A stretch of DNA of 64,000 nucleotides, taken from the NCBI RefSeq assembly GCF_034479555.1, contig NZ_CP140151.1, positions 620,001-684,000 on the forward strand, read 5' to 3'. The position numbers were made by a program, and so were the translations under genes. A model generated the notes under the pieces. That model made no database searches, was not told where the DNA came from, and saw nothing but the letters and a program-made list of their open reading frames with translations. Source of the DNA: Chromohalobacter canadensis (lineage in GTDB: Bacteria; Pseudomonadota; Gammaproteobacteria; Pseudomonadales; Halomonadaceae). Each line of letters begins with the position of its first letter. Positions within the stretch are counted from its first letter, which is position 1. Positions 19,344 through 30,457 of the stretch are shown here, one piece after another.

Positions 19344-20429
19344 CTAGGCGAGACGCGGCGTGGCCACTTCCACATCGGCGTTCTGCGCCCGATGACGCAG
19401 ATAATGATCCATGAGTGTCAGCGCCATCATCGCCTCGGCGATCGGTGTGGCCCGGATGCCGACGCAAGGGTCGTGCCGGCCCTTGGTGACCACCTCGACG
19501 GCCTCGCCATGTACGTCGATCGAGCGCCCAGGCTGGGTGATGCTCGAGGTCGGCTTGAGCGCGAGGTGTGCCACCAGCGTCTGGCCGGAACTGATGCCTC
19601 CCAAAACGCCCCCGGCATGATTGGAGAGGAAACCCTCGGGTGTCATTTCGTCGCGATGCTCGCTGCCCCGTTGAGCCACGGACGCGAAGCCGTCACCGAC
19701 CTCCACGCCCTTGACGGCATTGATGCTCATCAAGCCATGGGCCAGTTCGGCATCCAGGCGGTCGAAGACCGGCTCACCCAGTCCCACCGGCACGCCCTCG
19801 GCGACGACAGTGATCCGTGCGCCGACACTGTCCTGATCGCGGCGCAGTTGATCCATGAAGGCTTCGAGCTCGGGGACCTTATCCGGGTCGGGGCAAAAGA
19901 ACGGGTTGCTATCGACCGCCTCCCACTGCTTGAAGTCTATACCGATAGGGCCCAACTGACTCATGTAACCGCGCACACGGATGCCTTGCGATGCCAGGTA
20001 CTTGCGCGCGATAGCCCCGGCAGCGACGCGCATGGCCGTCTCGCGGGCACTCGAACGCCCTCCACCGCGATAATCACGAACCCCGTACTTATGATGGTAG
20101 GTGTAGTCGGCATGCGCGGGTCGGAACTGATCCTTGATCTTCGAATAGTCCTTGGAACGCTGGTCAGTATTCTCGATCAGCAGGCCAATCGGCGTGCCGG
20201 TGGTAACGCCCTCGAAAACGCCCGAGAGGATGCGTACCTGATCGGGCTCGCGGCGCTGCGTAGTATGCCGCGAGGTGCCCGGCCGACGCCGATCCAGATC
20301 ATGCTGCAAATCCGAGGCATCGAGCTCGAGCCCCGGCGGGCATCCATCGATGATGGCGCCTAGCGCTTCGCCGTGGCTCTCGCCGAAGGTCGTGACGGTG
20401 AACAACTTGCCAAAGGTATTGCCGGACAT
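19344..20429 (-). CDS. aroC: Chorismate synthase
   Basis: FMN-dependent anti-1,4 elimination of phosphate from EPSP to give chorismate, the last shikimate-pathway step. The protein is 361 aa, the same as E. coli AroC. The start [20 protein letters not shown], the signature [18 protein letters not shown] segment and [10 protein letters not shown] are family hallmarks. GAGGAG lies 6 bases before the ATG at 20429; the extension to 20531 is not supported. It is 17 bases after prmB, as in many gammaproteobacteria (prmB-aroC). Confidence 0.97.
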   Translation of the reverse strand: MSGNTFGKLFTVTTFGESHGEALGAIIDGCPPGLELDASDLQHDLDRRRPGTSRHTTQRREPDQVRILSGVFEGVTTGTPIGLLIENTDQRSKDYSKIKDQFRPAHADYTYHHKYGVRDYRGGGRSSARETAMRVAAGAIARKYLASQGIRVRGYMSQLGPIGIDFKQWEAVDSNPFFCPDPDKVPELEAFMDQLRRDQDSVGARITVVAEGVPVGLGEPVFDRLDAELAHGLMSINAVKGVEVGDGFASVAQRGSEHRDEMTPEGFLSNHAGGVLGGISSGQTLVAHLALKPTSSITQPGRSIDVHGEAVEVVTKGRHDPCVGIRATPIAEAMMALTLMDHYLRHRAQNADVEVATPRLA

Positions 20430-20446
20430 TCCGCGCTCCTCAACGA

Positions 20447-21400
20447 TCAGGCGAACGATGCCGCATATTGGTCGAGCTCGGCAGCGGTTAGCGCGAATAC
20501 GCCCTCGCCGCCCCGCTCGAACTCGAGCCACAAGAACGGGACTTCGGGAAACGCCGCGTCGAGATGCCGCGCGGAATTACCCACTTCGACGATCAACACG
20601 CCATCGTCGGTCAAATGCTCACGCGCCTCGCGCAGCATGCGGCGCACGATATCCAAACCATCGTCGCCCGCCGCCAAGGCCAGGCTCGGCTCGTGGCAGA
20701 ACTCAGCCGGCATGCCCGCCAGGTCGCGCGCGTCCACATAGGGCGGGTTGGAGACGATGATGTCATAGCGCTGACCGACAACGCCGGCAAACAGATCCGA
20801 GGTCACCGCGCGCACGCGCTTGCCAACATCGTGATGCACGATGTTGACCTTGGCCACCGCCAGTGCTTCGGGGCTGATATCGACCAGATCGACCTCGGCC
20901 GTGGGCAGATACAGCGCCGTGGCGATGCCGATGCAACCGGAACCAGCGCACAAGTCCAGCACTCGCGTCGGCGACCACTGGGGGAACCAGGCCGCAAAGC
21001 CGTCCTCGACCAGCTCCGCGATCGGCGAGCGCGGGATCAGTACCCGCTCGTCGACCTCGAAGGGATGGCCGGCGAAGAAGGCCTCACCCAGCAAATACGG
21101 CAGGGGCGTGCGCTGCTCGATGCGCTGACGCACCAGGTTCACGACCCGACGGCGCTCGATCGGCAATAGCCGGGCATCAAGGACGGCGGGATCGATGTCC
21201 CAGGGCAGATGCAGCGCGCCCAGGACCAGCGCCACCGCCTCGTCCCACGCACTGGCCGTACCGTGCCCAAAGTGCAGGCGGTGCGCATTGAATTCACTGG
21301 TCGCCCAGCGCAGGCAATCACGCAGCGACACCAGCCCTTCAGCCAGTGACGCGTCGTCGAGGGTCAGCGTGGAAACGTCGGTCGGTCGGGAAGCAGGCAC
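20447..21400 (-). CDS. prmB: Ribosomal protein L3 N5-glutamine methyltransferase
   Basis: S-adenosylmethionine-dependent methylation of a Gln side chain in ribosomal protein L3. The protein is 317 aa (E. coli 310). The SAM site is [12 protein letters not shown], and the N218-PPY motif of glutamine methyltransferases is present. I chose the GTG at 21400, preceded by ACAGGA, because the upstream extension to 21475 lacks resemblance and overlaps the likely promoter. It precedes aroC and diverges from smrB, the same gene context as in E. coli, which separates it from PrmC. Confidence 0.92.
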   Translation of the reverse strand: MPASRPTDVSTLTLDDASLAEGLVSLRDCLRWATSEFNAHRLHFGHGTASAWDEAVALVLGALHLPWDIDPAVLDARLLPIERRRVVNLVRQRIEQRTPLPYLLGEAFFAGHPFEVDERVLIPRSPIAELVEDGFAAWFPQWSPTRVLDLCAGSGCIGIATALYLPTAEVDLVDISPEALAVAKVNIVHHDVGKRVRAVTSDLFAGVVGQRYDIIVSNPPYVDARDLAGMPAEFCHEPSLALAAGDDGLDIVRRMLREAREHLTDDGVLIVEVGNSARHLDAAFPEVPFLWLEFERGGEGVFALTAAELDQYAASFA

Positions 21401-21528
21401 GAAGCATCCTGTTAAGCGGTTCCATGGAATCGGCGATTGTACCCGGAGCGCGCGCCGGTTCACAGTCGTGGACAAGTCGCTATACTGGGTAGCCTTTAAA
21501 CCGACCGTGCCGCCTGGGGAGTTTCGCC

Positions 21529-22119
21529 ATGAGCCGACGCCGTGGCCAGCCTGACGACGCCGAGATCAACGTGTTTCGTCAAGCGCTGGAAGACGCTGGC
21601 GTGCATCGTCTGCATACCAACCGCGCCGATACCGGGCGCCCGCGCCGCCGCGACGACGATGCCGTGGCAGAGCGCCGCGCCGCCGCCACCAGCGCCGATA
21701 CCCAAGCCCCCACCAGCCGCACCAGTGATGGACGCGTCGAGCCGGTGCGCCCCAGCGAGGCACTGGAATTCGCGGTCCCTGATCTGCCCTACCGGACGCG
21801 GACACAACTCAAGCGCGGCAATATCGAATGGGAAGCCGGCCTGGACCTCCACGGCTACACCGTCAGCGAGGCACGCGAGCAACTCGAAACCTTCCTTCAC
21901 GACGCCCACGGGCAACGCTGGCGTTGTGTGCTCGTGATACACGGCAAGGCCCGCGCATCGCTACTCGGTAAGGATGACGATTACCCGGTCATCAAGAGCC
22001 ACGTCAATGCTTGGCTGCGCGAATGGCCCGCCGTGCTCGCCTTCTGCTCGGCACGCGATGCGGATGGTGGTACCGGGGCGGTCTATATTCTGCTCCGCCG
22101 GCGCGGCGATGCCGTATAA
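21529..22119 (+). CDS. smrB: Smr-domain endonuclease SmrB-like
   Basis: A 196-aa protein with a disordered, Arg/Asp-rich N-terminal half and a C-terminal Smr domain from about residue 105: [24 protein letters not shown] and the end region [13 protein letters not shown]. coli SmrB (YfcN) cleaves mRNA at collided ribosomes and is likewise divergent from prmB. The DxH and HGK motifs are kept. GGGGAG sits 8 bases upstream of the ATG. Confidence 0.9.
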   Translation: MSRRRGQPDDAEINVFRQALEDAGVHRLHTNRADTGRPRRRDDDAVAERRAAATSADTQAPTSRTSDGRVEPVRPSEALEFAVPDLPYRTRTQLKRGNIEWEAGLDLHGYTVSEAREQLETFLHDAHGQRWRCVLVIHGKARASLLGKDDDYPVIKSHVNAWLREWPAVLAFCSARDADGGTGAVYILLRRRGDAV

Positions 22120-22167
22120 CCGACCGCTACCGGCCATGAACAATCCAGTTTCAACTAAATCCACGTT

Positions 22168-23208
22168 TCAACGCGGCCTGCGCCTGGCGGGCTTCATCAG
22201 CGGATGATTCTTGGCTTCAGTCACGTCACCTCCGGTCACGGTCATGTCGCGATCCCCCTCGTAACGGTCGATGGCCTGCGCGGCCAGATGATGCCCCAAT
22301 TGAATCAGCGCCTCGGCACGGTGAAACTCATAGGCACCGCACACGCTCTTGGGCACCTCGATCAAGATATCGGGGGGGTACCCAGCCACCTTGTATTTGG
22401 CTAGCGCCGCCTGGGTGATATCGAATGACGCCAGCATCATGTCGAGCTTGCCCCAGGCGCGTTCGGTAGCCGCTTGCTCGGAGGCATCGCTAACCTCAAC
22501 GTCTTCCTGGCCGTTGCCGAACATCTGCTGCACACGCTCACGTACGCCGCCCAGCCAGCCGCCGAACCCTTGTCCGCGCGATTCGCGCTCGCGTTCGCGT
22601 GCTTCTTCCTGTGCTGCTTCCTCGGGAGGCAGCATTTCCTCGAGCGTCACCTGTCGGGAGGTCTGCGCGGTAGAGTTGACCGCCACTACCAGGTCGGCGT
22701 GGACCGCCACGGTGGGAATGATCGGCAATGGGTTGAGCAAACCGCCATCGACGAGCACATGCCCATCCAGGTGCACCGGTGTGATGATGCCCGGGACCGC
22801 AATGGAGGCACGGATCGCACGCAAAAGCGGACCGCTCTGGAACCAGATTTCCTTCTGTCGATTGAGGTCGGTGGCCACGGTAGTCAACGGGATGCTCAAG
22901 TCCTCGATGCGGATATCACCGATCAGGCTCTCGAGCTTGTTCATCACCTTGCTGGCGCGCATCGCCCCCATCGGACTCCAGGTCACATCGACCAGCTTGA
23001 GCACATCGAAGTAATCCAACTGGCATACCCAGTCGCGGTATCGATCAAGCTGGCCGGCCGCATAAACGCCGCCCACCAAGGCCCCCATCGAGCAGCCCGA
23101 GATAGCGGCTATTTCGTACCCACGGGCTACTAGCTCATCGATTACGCCGATATGCGTGTAGCCCCGCGCGCCACCACTACCCAGTACCAGCGCAACTCGT
23201 TTGCCCAT
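22168..23208 (-). CDS. Patatin-like phospholipase, RssA/NTE type
   Basis: A 346-aa patatin-family lipid acyl hydrolase. The oxyanion loop is GSGGARG (10-16), the nucleophile is S40 in GCSMG, and the catalytic Asp lies in VDGGLLNPLP. A Glu/Arg-rich segment around residues 200-230 (EEAAQEEARERERE) is probably coiled coil. The ATG at 23208 has AAGGAGAG upstream, and the ATG at 23226 lies on that ribosome site and is rejected. It follows the hydrolase gene by 14 bases and is likely co-transcribed. A cytoplasmic or membrane-surface role is likely. Confidence 0.88.
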   Translation of the reverse strand: MGKRVALVLGSGGARGYTHIGVIDELVARGYEIAAISGCSMGALVGGVYAAGQLDRYRDWVCQLDYFDVLKLVDVTWSPMGAMRASKVMNKLESLIGDIRIEDLSIPLTTVATDLNRQKEIWFQSGPLLRAIRASIAVPGIITPVHLDGHVLVDGGLLNPLPIIPTVAVHADLVVAVNSTAQTSRQVTLEEMLPPEEAAQEEARERERESRGQGFGGWLGGVRERVQQMFGNGQEDVEVSDASEQAATERAWGKLDMMLASFDITQAALAKYKVAGYPPDILIEVPKSVCGAYEFHRAEALIQLGHHLAAQAIDRYEGDRDMTVTGGDVTEAKNHPLMKPARRRPR

Positions 23209-23222
23209 ATCAACACTCTCCT

Positions 23223-24104
23223 TCACGCATGACGCCTCGTCGTCTCGTTCGAGTCGGCGACGATGGCCTCGGCCACGGCATCGACGGCATGCGCTTCGAG
23301 ATGCAGGTGATGTCCACCGGGCAGTATCACGCGCGTGAGCCGAGCGATGGCGTCACGTGCCCGCTGGGCGTAGGCACGCTCGGCGAGAATACCCTGCTCG
23401 CCTTCGATCAACAGTACCGGGGCTTCGATAGTGCGCAGCAGCGACAGCATCTGCTCGGTGGTAAAGCGCACCAACGATGGACGCAGCAAGCGACCGTCGG
23501 AGCGCAAGCGCACGTGGCCATCGTCTTCCACATCCAGGTTGCGGCGTACCAGGGGGGCAGCCGTATCGGCATCGATGGGCGTCACACCACCCGCCACGCG
23601 CACCGCAATGGCGGTGTCCTCATCGGGATAGCGCGGCACCGTGGAGCGCGAGCGACGGCGCTGGATCAAGCCCATGCGCAGTTGCTTGGCGGTGTCATCA
23701 ACCTCGGTGGTCAAGGTACCCAAGCCGTCGATCAGCACCAACCGAGCGACACGCTCCGGCATCGCGGCCGCCACCAAACACGAGACAGCTGCCCCCATCG
23801 AATGCGCCAGCAGCGGCGCACTCTCGAGCCCCAGTGCATCGAGCGCGTCTAACACATCCAACGTATATTCCCAGATCGGGTAGTCGCCGCCTTCGGCGCG
23901 CGGCTGCGAGCGCCCGTGGCCAGGGAAGTCGATCGCGACGATGCGAACCCCCAGACGCTCGACCAGCAACGGTGCCAAGCGCGAAAAGCTCTCGGCATTA
24001 TCCAGCCAGCCATGCAGCGCCAACCACACGGGCGCGTCGGCGTCGCCCCAGGCCAGGGCCGCGAGACGCCCATGGGCCAGATTCAGAGATTCGGGTTCGC
24101 GCAT
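23223..24104 (-). CDS. Alpha/beta hydrolase
   Basis: A 293-aa alpha/beta-hydrolase. The HGW oxyanion segment is at 31-33, the nucleophile is S102 in AHSMGAA, and a C-terminal PGGHHLHLEA segment supplies the catalytic His. A cap-like insertion lies at about 130-190. The ATG at 24104 is chosen over the GTG at 24116 because GAGAG lies just before it. It is the first gene of a two-gene unit with the patatin-like lipase. The substrate is not evident; carboxylesterase is a reasonable default. Confidence 0.83.
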   Translation of the reverse strand: MREPESLNLAHGRLAALAWGDADAPVWLALHGWLDNAESFSRLAPLLVERLGVRIVAIDFPGHGRSQPRAEGGDYPIWEYTLDVLDALDALGLESAPLLAHSMGAAVSCLVAAAMPERVARLVLIDGLGTLTTEVDDTAKQLRMGLIQRRRSRSTVPRYPDEDTAIAVRVAGGVTPIDADTAAPLVRRNLDVEDDGHVRLRSDGRLLRPSLVRFTTEQMLSLLRTIEAPVLLIEGEQGILAERAYAQRARDAIARLTRVILPGGHHLHLEAHAVDAVAEAIVADSNETTRRHA

Positions 24105-24261
24105 AAAGACTCTCACAGTTGATCGATCGAGGGCCCGCTCGACACGCCGCCTGCTTCATCGGTCATGGGACGTTTGAAGCGCGGCACTGGGCCTAGCAGG
24201 CTAACGGGTTTACCATAAACCTTTTCGTAGCCCAAGCCGACCAAGGAACAAGGAATCCTGC

Positions 24262-24372
24262 GTGCCAAGATCTCGACCGCCCCGCCCCACTCGCCTGCGC
24301 AATACCCTATTTTGGCTCGTCGTGGCCGCCGCCATCATCGTGGGCTTCGTACTAGCAAAACAAGGAAACTGA
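24262..24372 (+). CDS. 36-aa single-span membrane protein
   Basis: A short gene with a GTG start preceded by AAGGA 7 bases upstream. The product has a basic, proline-rich N-terminus (PRSRPPRPTRLR) and one hydrophobic helix (residues 17-31), ending AKQGN. The positive-inside rule places the N-terminus in the cytoplasm. Its stop lies 6 bases before the AEC transporter start, suggesting one transcript. I do not recognise it. Confidence 0.5.
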   Translation: MPRSRPPRPTRLRNTLFWLVVAAAIIVGFVLAKQGN

Positions 24373-24378
24373 TCGCGC

Positions 24379-25326
24379 ATGGACCTGTTGGCCGTCTTCT
24401 CGCATACGCTGCAAGTCACGCTGCCCGTCTTCGCCATGGTGTTTCTGGGGATCGTCTTCAAACGCATCGGCTGGATCGACGCTCATTTCATTTCCATGGC
24501 CTCGGCCTTGGTGTTTCGCGCCACCATGCCGACACTGATTTTCCTGAGCATCGTTCGCGCCGACCTGGACGTCGCCCTGCAACCGGGACTGATCGTCTAT
24601 TTCCTGGGCTTTTCGGTACTGAGCTTCTTTCTCGCCTGGGGCTGGGCCATCTGGCGCTGCCCCCATGCCGAGCGCGGCGTCTTCACGCAAGGGGCTTTTC
24701 GCGGCAACTGCGGGATCGTCGGCTTGGCCCTTGCCGCCAACCAATACGGCGATTATGGACTCTCGCTGGGAAGTATCCTGGTCGGTGGCATCATCATCGT
24801 GTACAACGTTTTGTCGGCGATCATTCTGGCCTATTACAGTGAAGGCGCGCGCTCGGGCCTCGGCGCGATTCTCAAGCATATCGCCAAGAACCCACTCATC
24901 CTGGGTGTCTTGCTGGCCATTCCTTTTGCGTATTTCCATATCGATCTGCCCACATGGCTGCTCACATCAGGCGACTATTTCGGCGCCATGTCTCTACCTC
25001 TGGCCCTGGTCTGCATCGGCGGCACGCTGTCATTCACGTCCGTCAAGCAGAGTAGCGGCCTGGCACTGGATGCCAGCCTATGGAAGGTCCTATGGCTTCC
25101 CCTTCTCGGTGTGCTGGGCGCCTTCGCGCTGGGTTATCGTGGGCGCGAGCTAGGCATTCTCTTCCTTTTCTTCGGCAGCCCCGGCGCCGCGGCGAGTTTC
25201 GTCATGGCCAAGGCCGCACATGCCAATGCCAAGCTCGCCGCCAATATCATTGTCATCACCACCGTCGCCTCGCTGTTCACCATCAGCGCCGGAGTGTTCA
25301 TCCTGAAACTGGTGGGCTGGATCTAA
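24379..25326 (+). CDS. AEC-family transporter (auxin efflux carrier superfamily)
   Basis: A 315-aa integral membrane protein with about ten predicted helices. The family features are the N-terminal TLPVFAMVFLGIVFKRIGWID and the mid-protein GAFRGNCGIVGLALA, where the conserved Asn-containing crossover of AEC carriers lies. Relatives such as MdcF or YfdV export or import small organic acids; no substrate can be set here. It likely shares a transcript with the 36-aa protein just upstream. Confidence 0.86.
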   Translation: MDLLAVFSHTLQVTLPVFAMVFLGIVFKRIGWIDAHFISMASALVFRATMPTLIFLSIVRADLDVALQPGLIVYFLGFSVLSFFLAWGWAIWRCPHAERGVFTQGAFRGNCGIVGLALAANQYGDYGLSLGSILVGGIIIVYNVLSAIILAYYSEGARSGLGAILKHIAKNPLILGVLLAIPFAYFHIDLPTWLLTSGDYFGAMSLPLALVCIGGTLSFTSVKQSSGLALDASLWKVLWLPLLGVLGAFALGYRGRELGILFLFFGSPGAAASFVMAKAAHANAKLAANIIVITTVASLFTISAGVFILKLVGWI

Positions 25327-25431
25327 AACCGGTCACTCACCGCGAAACCTCACCGTATTTGCCAAGAGTTTGCGGCCATGGTCGCAAACTGAATTGAGCG
25401 GAGATGGCCATGACAAGGAGTCAGCTGCTGC

Positions 25432-25959
25432 ATGCTTGACAGTTATAACGCTCTCGCCGGGCAATTCTTTGGCGTAATCTCGCTGATACTCTGCCTGCTG
25501 GCCTTTGCCAGCAAGCGGGATGAGCGGCTGATGGGCCTATTGCTCTCCGCCAATGTGGCCTTCGCGTTGCAGTTCATCCTCTTCGAAAGCTGGACAGCGG
25601 CGGCGCTGACGGTGCTGGTGATCGTGCGCATAGCACTGGCGCGACGTTATCCGGGTAGTAAGCAGATAATGGCTGGCGTGCTTGTCGCCAGCGGTGTGGC
25701 AGCGCTGTTGACCTGGCAAGATTGGGCGGATCTGCCTGCCCTAGTGGCTATGACGGTGGGAACGGTGGGCATGTTTCTATTTCACGGCATATCCATGCGC
25801 ATCTGCTTGGGGCTCGCAGCATTGTCATGGTTCCTCAGCCACGCCCTGGTCGGCTCGGTAGGCGGCATGCTGGCCGAGGCGTTGGTATTTATCACCAACG
25901 CCATCACCATCTACCGGCTAGCCCGCGCCAGGCGTCGCTACCCACAAGCGTTCGAATGA
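25432..25959 (+). CDS. ygjV: YgjV-family inner membrane protein
   Basis: A 175-aa protein with five or six hydrophobic segments, matching the YgjV family in length and in the pattern LCLLAFASKRDERL... and VGTVGMFLFHGISMR. The function of the family is unknown. AAGGAG is present 11 bases before the ATG. The C-terminal tail (YRLARARRRYPQ) is basic, so it probably faces the cytoplasm. Confidence 0.75.
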   Translation: MLDSYNALAGQFFGVISLILCLLAFASKRDERLMGLLLSANVAFALQFILFESWTAAALTVLVIVRIALARRYPGSKQIMAGVLVASGVAALLTWQDWADLPALVAMTVGTVGMFLFHGISMRICLGLAALSWFLSHALVGSVGGMLAEALVFITNAITIYRLARARRRYPQAFE

Positions 25960-26031
25960 ACATGTCGGCCCGAGCGTTATCCGAGACTCCAAGGTCACCG
26001 GATAAGGGCCGCCATGTGTCCATCCCCGGTG

Positions 26032-26208
26032 TCACGCCCGATAAGAAGCATAGGTATTACTCGCACGACTCAGGTGATGACGCATCGCATCGCGGGCCGC
26101 GTCCGAGTCACCGGCGAGAATATCAGCATGCTCCTCGGCAACACGCTCCAGATAACGATGCGTCGCCGCCGGCAACGTGGGGATCTGGCTGACACGACCG
26201 GCCGGCAG
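26032..26208 (-). pseudogene. Remnant of a GntR/FCD-family regulator (C-terminus only)
   Basis: A 58-codon stretch with a stop on its upstream side and no start codon or helix-turn-helix. It encodes VAEEHADIL...GDSDAARDAMRHHL, which matches the last helices of the FCD ligand domain (pattern EHxAIL.AI..GDA..AR.AMR.HL). About four residues are missing between the EHADIL and GDSD parts. It fills most of the 349-base gap between ygjV and ybiT. Recognition rests on one motif. Confidence 0.62.
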
Positions 26209-26218
26209 TTACAACGCA

Positions 26219-26248
26219 CCAACGCATGCTGCAAGCAGCACGCGTTGG
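26219..26248. repeat. Inverted repeat downstream of ybiT
   Basis: 13-base arms at 26219-26231 and 26236-26248 match except for one pair, with a 4-base loop. It lies about 60 bases past the ybiT stop. It may end ybiT transcription, though no T-run follows. Confidence 0.45.
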
Positions 26249-26308
26249 TCGGGAACTACCTTTTAGACTTGCCGTGTCCGTTGGTGGTGAGAATGGCGAC
26301 CTTTGCGC

Positions 26309-27898
<1,590 letters not shown>

Positions 27899-28115
27899 AA
27901 TCGAGGTTCTCGCGGGAAACGGCGTGAATGAAGCGACGGCGGACCCGGCAGCGCGAGCCCAACCTACGTCGAAGCGACATTGTACGCGCTGGCAACGATC
28001 GGCGTCAGCGCCATCCTCCAAGAACACACTCAATCCCCGCGCAAACGCGCGTACGAGCCCAGACCATCGTTCATGCAAAGATCAGCACAATTCAAGTCAG
28101 GCGTATCGGGAAACA

Positions 28116-28415
28116 TCAGCGCACTAGAGCGGGGCTCTTGGGATCGAATTCCCATCCCGGGATCAGGTACTGCATCGCCATGGCGTCATTGCGCTGCGTC
28201 ACGTCGAGACGCTTATAAAGCTGGTGGGCTTCCATCAACTTGTCCTCGTCCAGCTCAACGCCAAGCCCCGGCTCGGACGGTACTTTCAGCTTGCCGTCCC
28301 GGATCTTGAACGGTTCCTTGGTAATGCGCTGCCCATCCTGCCAGATCCAGTGGGTGTCGATGGCAGTGATCTCACCCGGGCAGGCCGCCGCTACCAGGGA
28401 CGGGAGTAGCGGCAA
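28116..28415 (-). pseudogene. Glucarate dehydratase C-terminal fragment
   Basis: About 98 codons matching the last part of GudD (E. coli ~446 aa): [19 protein letters not shown], then [14 protein letters not shown] and AMQYLIPGW. The first ~350 residues, with the enolase-superfamily metal ligands, are absent. Upstream lies the ABM-domain gene, so the rest has been deleted. There is no credible ribosome site before the first ATG. It is read as a relic, not a working gene. Confidence 0.88.
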
Positions 28416-28427
28416 GCAATTGCGGGA

Positions 28428-28736
28428 CTAGGCCTCGGTTCCCTCGACGATCTCGAATTGCTCGAGGCCACCGCCCTCGGAAAAAGCCTCGGTGGGCATG
28501 GGATTGGCGTGGGCTTGCTTGAAGTCATCACTGCCTACCCAGGCGCGGAAGGCATCCTGGTCTTCCCATTCCGTCTCGACGAGATAAGGCGCCTGGTTGC
28601 CCTGAGGCCGTAATACCCGCATGGCTTTGAAGCCAGGTTGTTTATCGACCTGGCTGGCACGTTGCTGAAACCGACGCTCGAATTCGGCCTCATACCCTGA
28701 ATTGACGAAAACGCGGTTGATGACGATAAAACTCAT
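28428..28736 (-). CDS. ABM-domain (antibiotic biosynthesis monooxygenase-like) protein
   Basis: A 102-aa ferredoxin-like-fold protein: MSFIVINRVFVNSGYEAEFE..., then PGFKAMRVLRP and YLVETEWEDQDAFRAWV. This group includes heme-degrading monooxygenases such as IsdG/HmoB and uncharacterised quinol monooxygenases. Catalysis cannot be judged from the sequence. It lies 12 bases after sixA on the same strand and may belong to the gpsA-sixA unit. Confidence 0.8.
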   Translation of the reverse strand: MSFIVINRVFVNSGYEAEFERRFQQRASQVDKQPGFKAMRVLRPQGNQAPYLVETEWEDQDAFRAWVGSDDFKQAHANPMPTEAFSEGGGLEQFEIVEGTEA

Positions 28737-28748
28737 CCGTTTCTCTCC

Positions 28749-29234
28749 TTAGCCAAGCAGTTCACGAGGCGACTGCCAGTGTTTGAGCGTCGCGCATCCC
28801 GCCGCCCAGATATCGGCTTCCAGCATGGCAATGGTGGCCGGCGGCATGGGCTGAGATGCACGCATATCGCCCTCGACCAGACGCCCAACCAGGGCGCCGA
28901 CCAACGGCATGTGGCTGACCAGCAGGCACGGCGTGTCCGCGGCTTCGTGCTGCAACCAGTCGATGAGTGGTTCCAGCGGATCATCCGGAGTGATGATCGG
29001 TAGCGTTTCGACAGGACGCTCCAAGGGCGTCGCCATCCACTGCGCGGTCTGCTGAGCACGCCGATAGGGGCTGGCAACGATACGCAGTGCCGCACGCACG
29101 TCTTTGGCGAGCATGCTGTCCAGCCATGTCCCCATGGCACGCGCTTCCGCCTCGCCTTTCTTAGTGAGTGAACGCTCACTATCTGGCATGCCCGGCACGG
29201 CTTCGCCATGACGCATGATATAAAGGTTCGACAC
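28749..29234 (-). CDS. sixA: Phosphohistidine phosphatase SixA
   Basis: A 161-aa histidine phosphatase with the RHG signature at the N-terminus (YIMRHGEA) and the second catalytic His in LVSHMPLVG. SixA removes phosphate from histidine of signalling/PTS proteins. A TTG at 29240 overlaps the gpsA stop, but a GTG at 29234 has AGGAG 8 bases upstream and gives an N-terminus like E. coli SixA, so it is chosen. It is translationally close to gpsA (2-base gap), a common gammaproteobacterial pairing. Confidence 0.9.
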   Translation of the reverse strand: MSNLYIMRHGEAVPGMPDSERSLTKKGEAEARAMGTWLDSMLAKDVRAALRIVASPYRRAQQTAQWMATPLERPVETLPIITPDDPLEPLIDWLQHEAADTPCLLVSHMPLVGALVGRLVEGDMRASQPMPPATIAMLEADIWAAGCATLKHWQSPRELLG

Positions 29235-29236
29235 GT

Positions 29237-30307
29237 TCAAGTCTCCTCTGCGCCGGGTTCCATCCGGCGTGCCTCGAATACATCCTGTCGCGGCAGGACG
29301 AACTCAACGTCGCTGCTCTGCTCTTGCTGCATGAGCATTTGCGCCATCTGTCGCGCCGGCACGCCGTTGAACAGCACTTGGTAAAGTCCTTCGGCCAAGG
29401 GCATATAAATGTCTTCACGACGCGCTTTCTCGCGTACCAGACTGACAGTGTTGACGCCTTCCGCCACCTGGCCCAGTGATTCGATGGCTTCCTCGAGCGT
29501 CTTGTTCTCGCCCAGCGCGAATCCGACGCGGTAATTGCGCGAGAGCTTCGACGAGCAGGTCACGATGAGATCCCCCACGCCCGCCAGCCCGATGAAGGTC
29601 AGTGGATTGGCGCCCAGCGCCACCGCGAAGCGGCTCATTTCCGCCAGTGCCCGCGTCATCAGCATGCTGCGCGTGTTTTCTCCCATGCCAAGCGCCGCCG
29701 CCATGCCCGCGGCGATGGCATAGATGTTTTTCAGCGCGCCGCCCAATTCGACGCCATAGCGGTCGTTGCTGGCATAGACGCGGAAATAGTCACAACCGAG
29801 CGCCGATTGCACCCGGGCACGGGTATAAGGATCGTCACTGGCGATGACCGTCGCCGTGAGGTGCTTGTCGGCAATTTCGGAAGCGAGATTGGGCCCCGAA
29901 AGCACACCGATATGGGGGAAACCGGTCTCCTCCTCGAGGATCTGGCTCATCAGTTTGAAGCCTTCCTCACGGATCCCCTTGGTGGTGCTGACCAGAATTT
30001 GCGAAGGCTTGAGCCACGCCCGAGCCTGACGAACAACGGCGGAAAAGGCGCTCGAGGGAATCGCGATGAAGACCACCTCGGCATCTTGTAGCACCGCACG
30101 CATATCGTCGGAAGCGACCACCGAGGGATTGATGGCGTAATTCGGCAAGTAGCGTGGATTGCGATGCTCACTGTTGATCTGTTCGATCAAGGCCGGGTCG
30201 CGCAACCACTGGCGCACACGGGCTCCATTGTCGGCGGCAATACTGGCGATAGCGGTGCCAAAGCTGCCGCCGCCAAGCACGGCGACTTGAAGACGTTCGT
30301 CGGTCAT
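29237..30307 (-). CDS. gpsA: Glycerol-3-phosphate dehydrogenase [NAD(P)+]
   Basis: Makes sn-glycerol-3-phosphate from dihydroxyacetone phosphate for phospholipid synthesis; cytoplasmic. The protein is 356 aa (E. coli 339). The NAD motif is [12 protein letters not shown], and the substrate region has [12 protein letters not shown] with the conserved Lys plus TRALAEM. The ATG at 30307 has AGGAAAC upstream; the longer open frame to 30367 lacks support. First gene of gpsA-sixA. Confidence 0.96.
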   Translation of the reverse strand: MTDERLQVAVLGGGSFGTAIASIAADNGARVRQWLRDPALIEQINSEHRNPRYLPNYAINPSVVASDDMRAVLQDAEVVFIAIPSSAFSAVVRQARAWLKPSQILVSTTKGIREEGFKLMSQILEEETGFPHIGVLSGPNLASEIADKHLTATVIASDDPYTRARVQSALGCDYFRVYASNDRYGVELGGALKNIYAIAAGMAAALGMGENTRSMLMTRALAEMSRFAVALGANPLTFIGLAGVGDLIVTCSSKLSRNYRVGFALGENKTLEEAIESLGQVAEGVNTVSLVREKARREDIYMPLAEGLYQVLFNGVPARQMAQMLMQQEQSSDVEFVLPRQDVFEARRMEPGAEET

Positions 30308-30392
30308 GGACGTTTCCTGGTGGCCTGCGAAATGACGCCATTGTAGCGGACCTGACGTGTCACGCACGCCTGATCATCGTCTGCCTGCAAAC

Positions 30393-30420
30393 GACGACAC
30401 CGCCCGTAGGCGGTGTCGTC
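30393..30420 (-). terminator. Terminator after pntB
   Basis: A perfect 12-bp stem (30393-30404 with 30409-30420) with a 4-base loop lies 38 bases past the pntB stop and before the gpsA promoter region. The T content after it is low (GTTTGC), so termination may be incomplete. Confidence 0.7.
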
Positions 30421-30457
30421 ATACTACTCGCTCTGCTCCTGCCAAGCAGCAGGCCGA

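Noticed and set aside
27899..28078. 60-codon extension of YbiT
   Set aside because: No family similarity; the TTG at 27898 aligns with the normal YbiT start.
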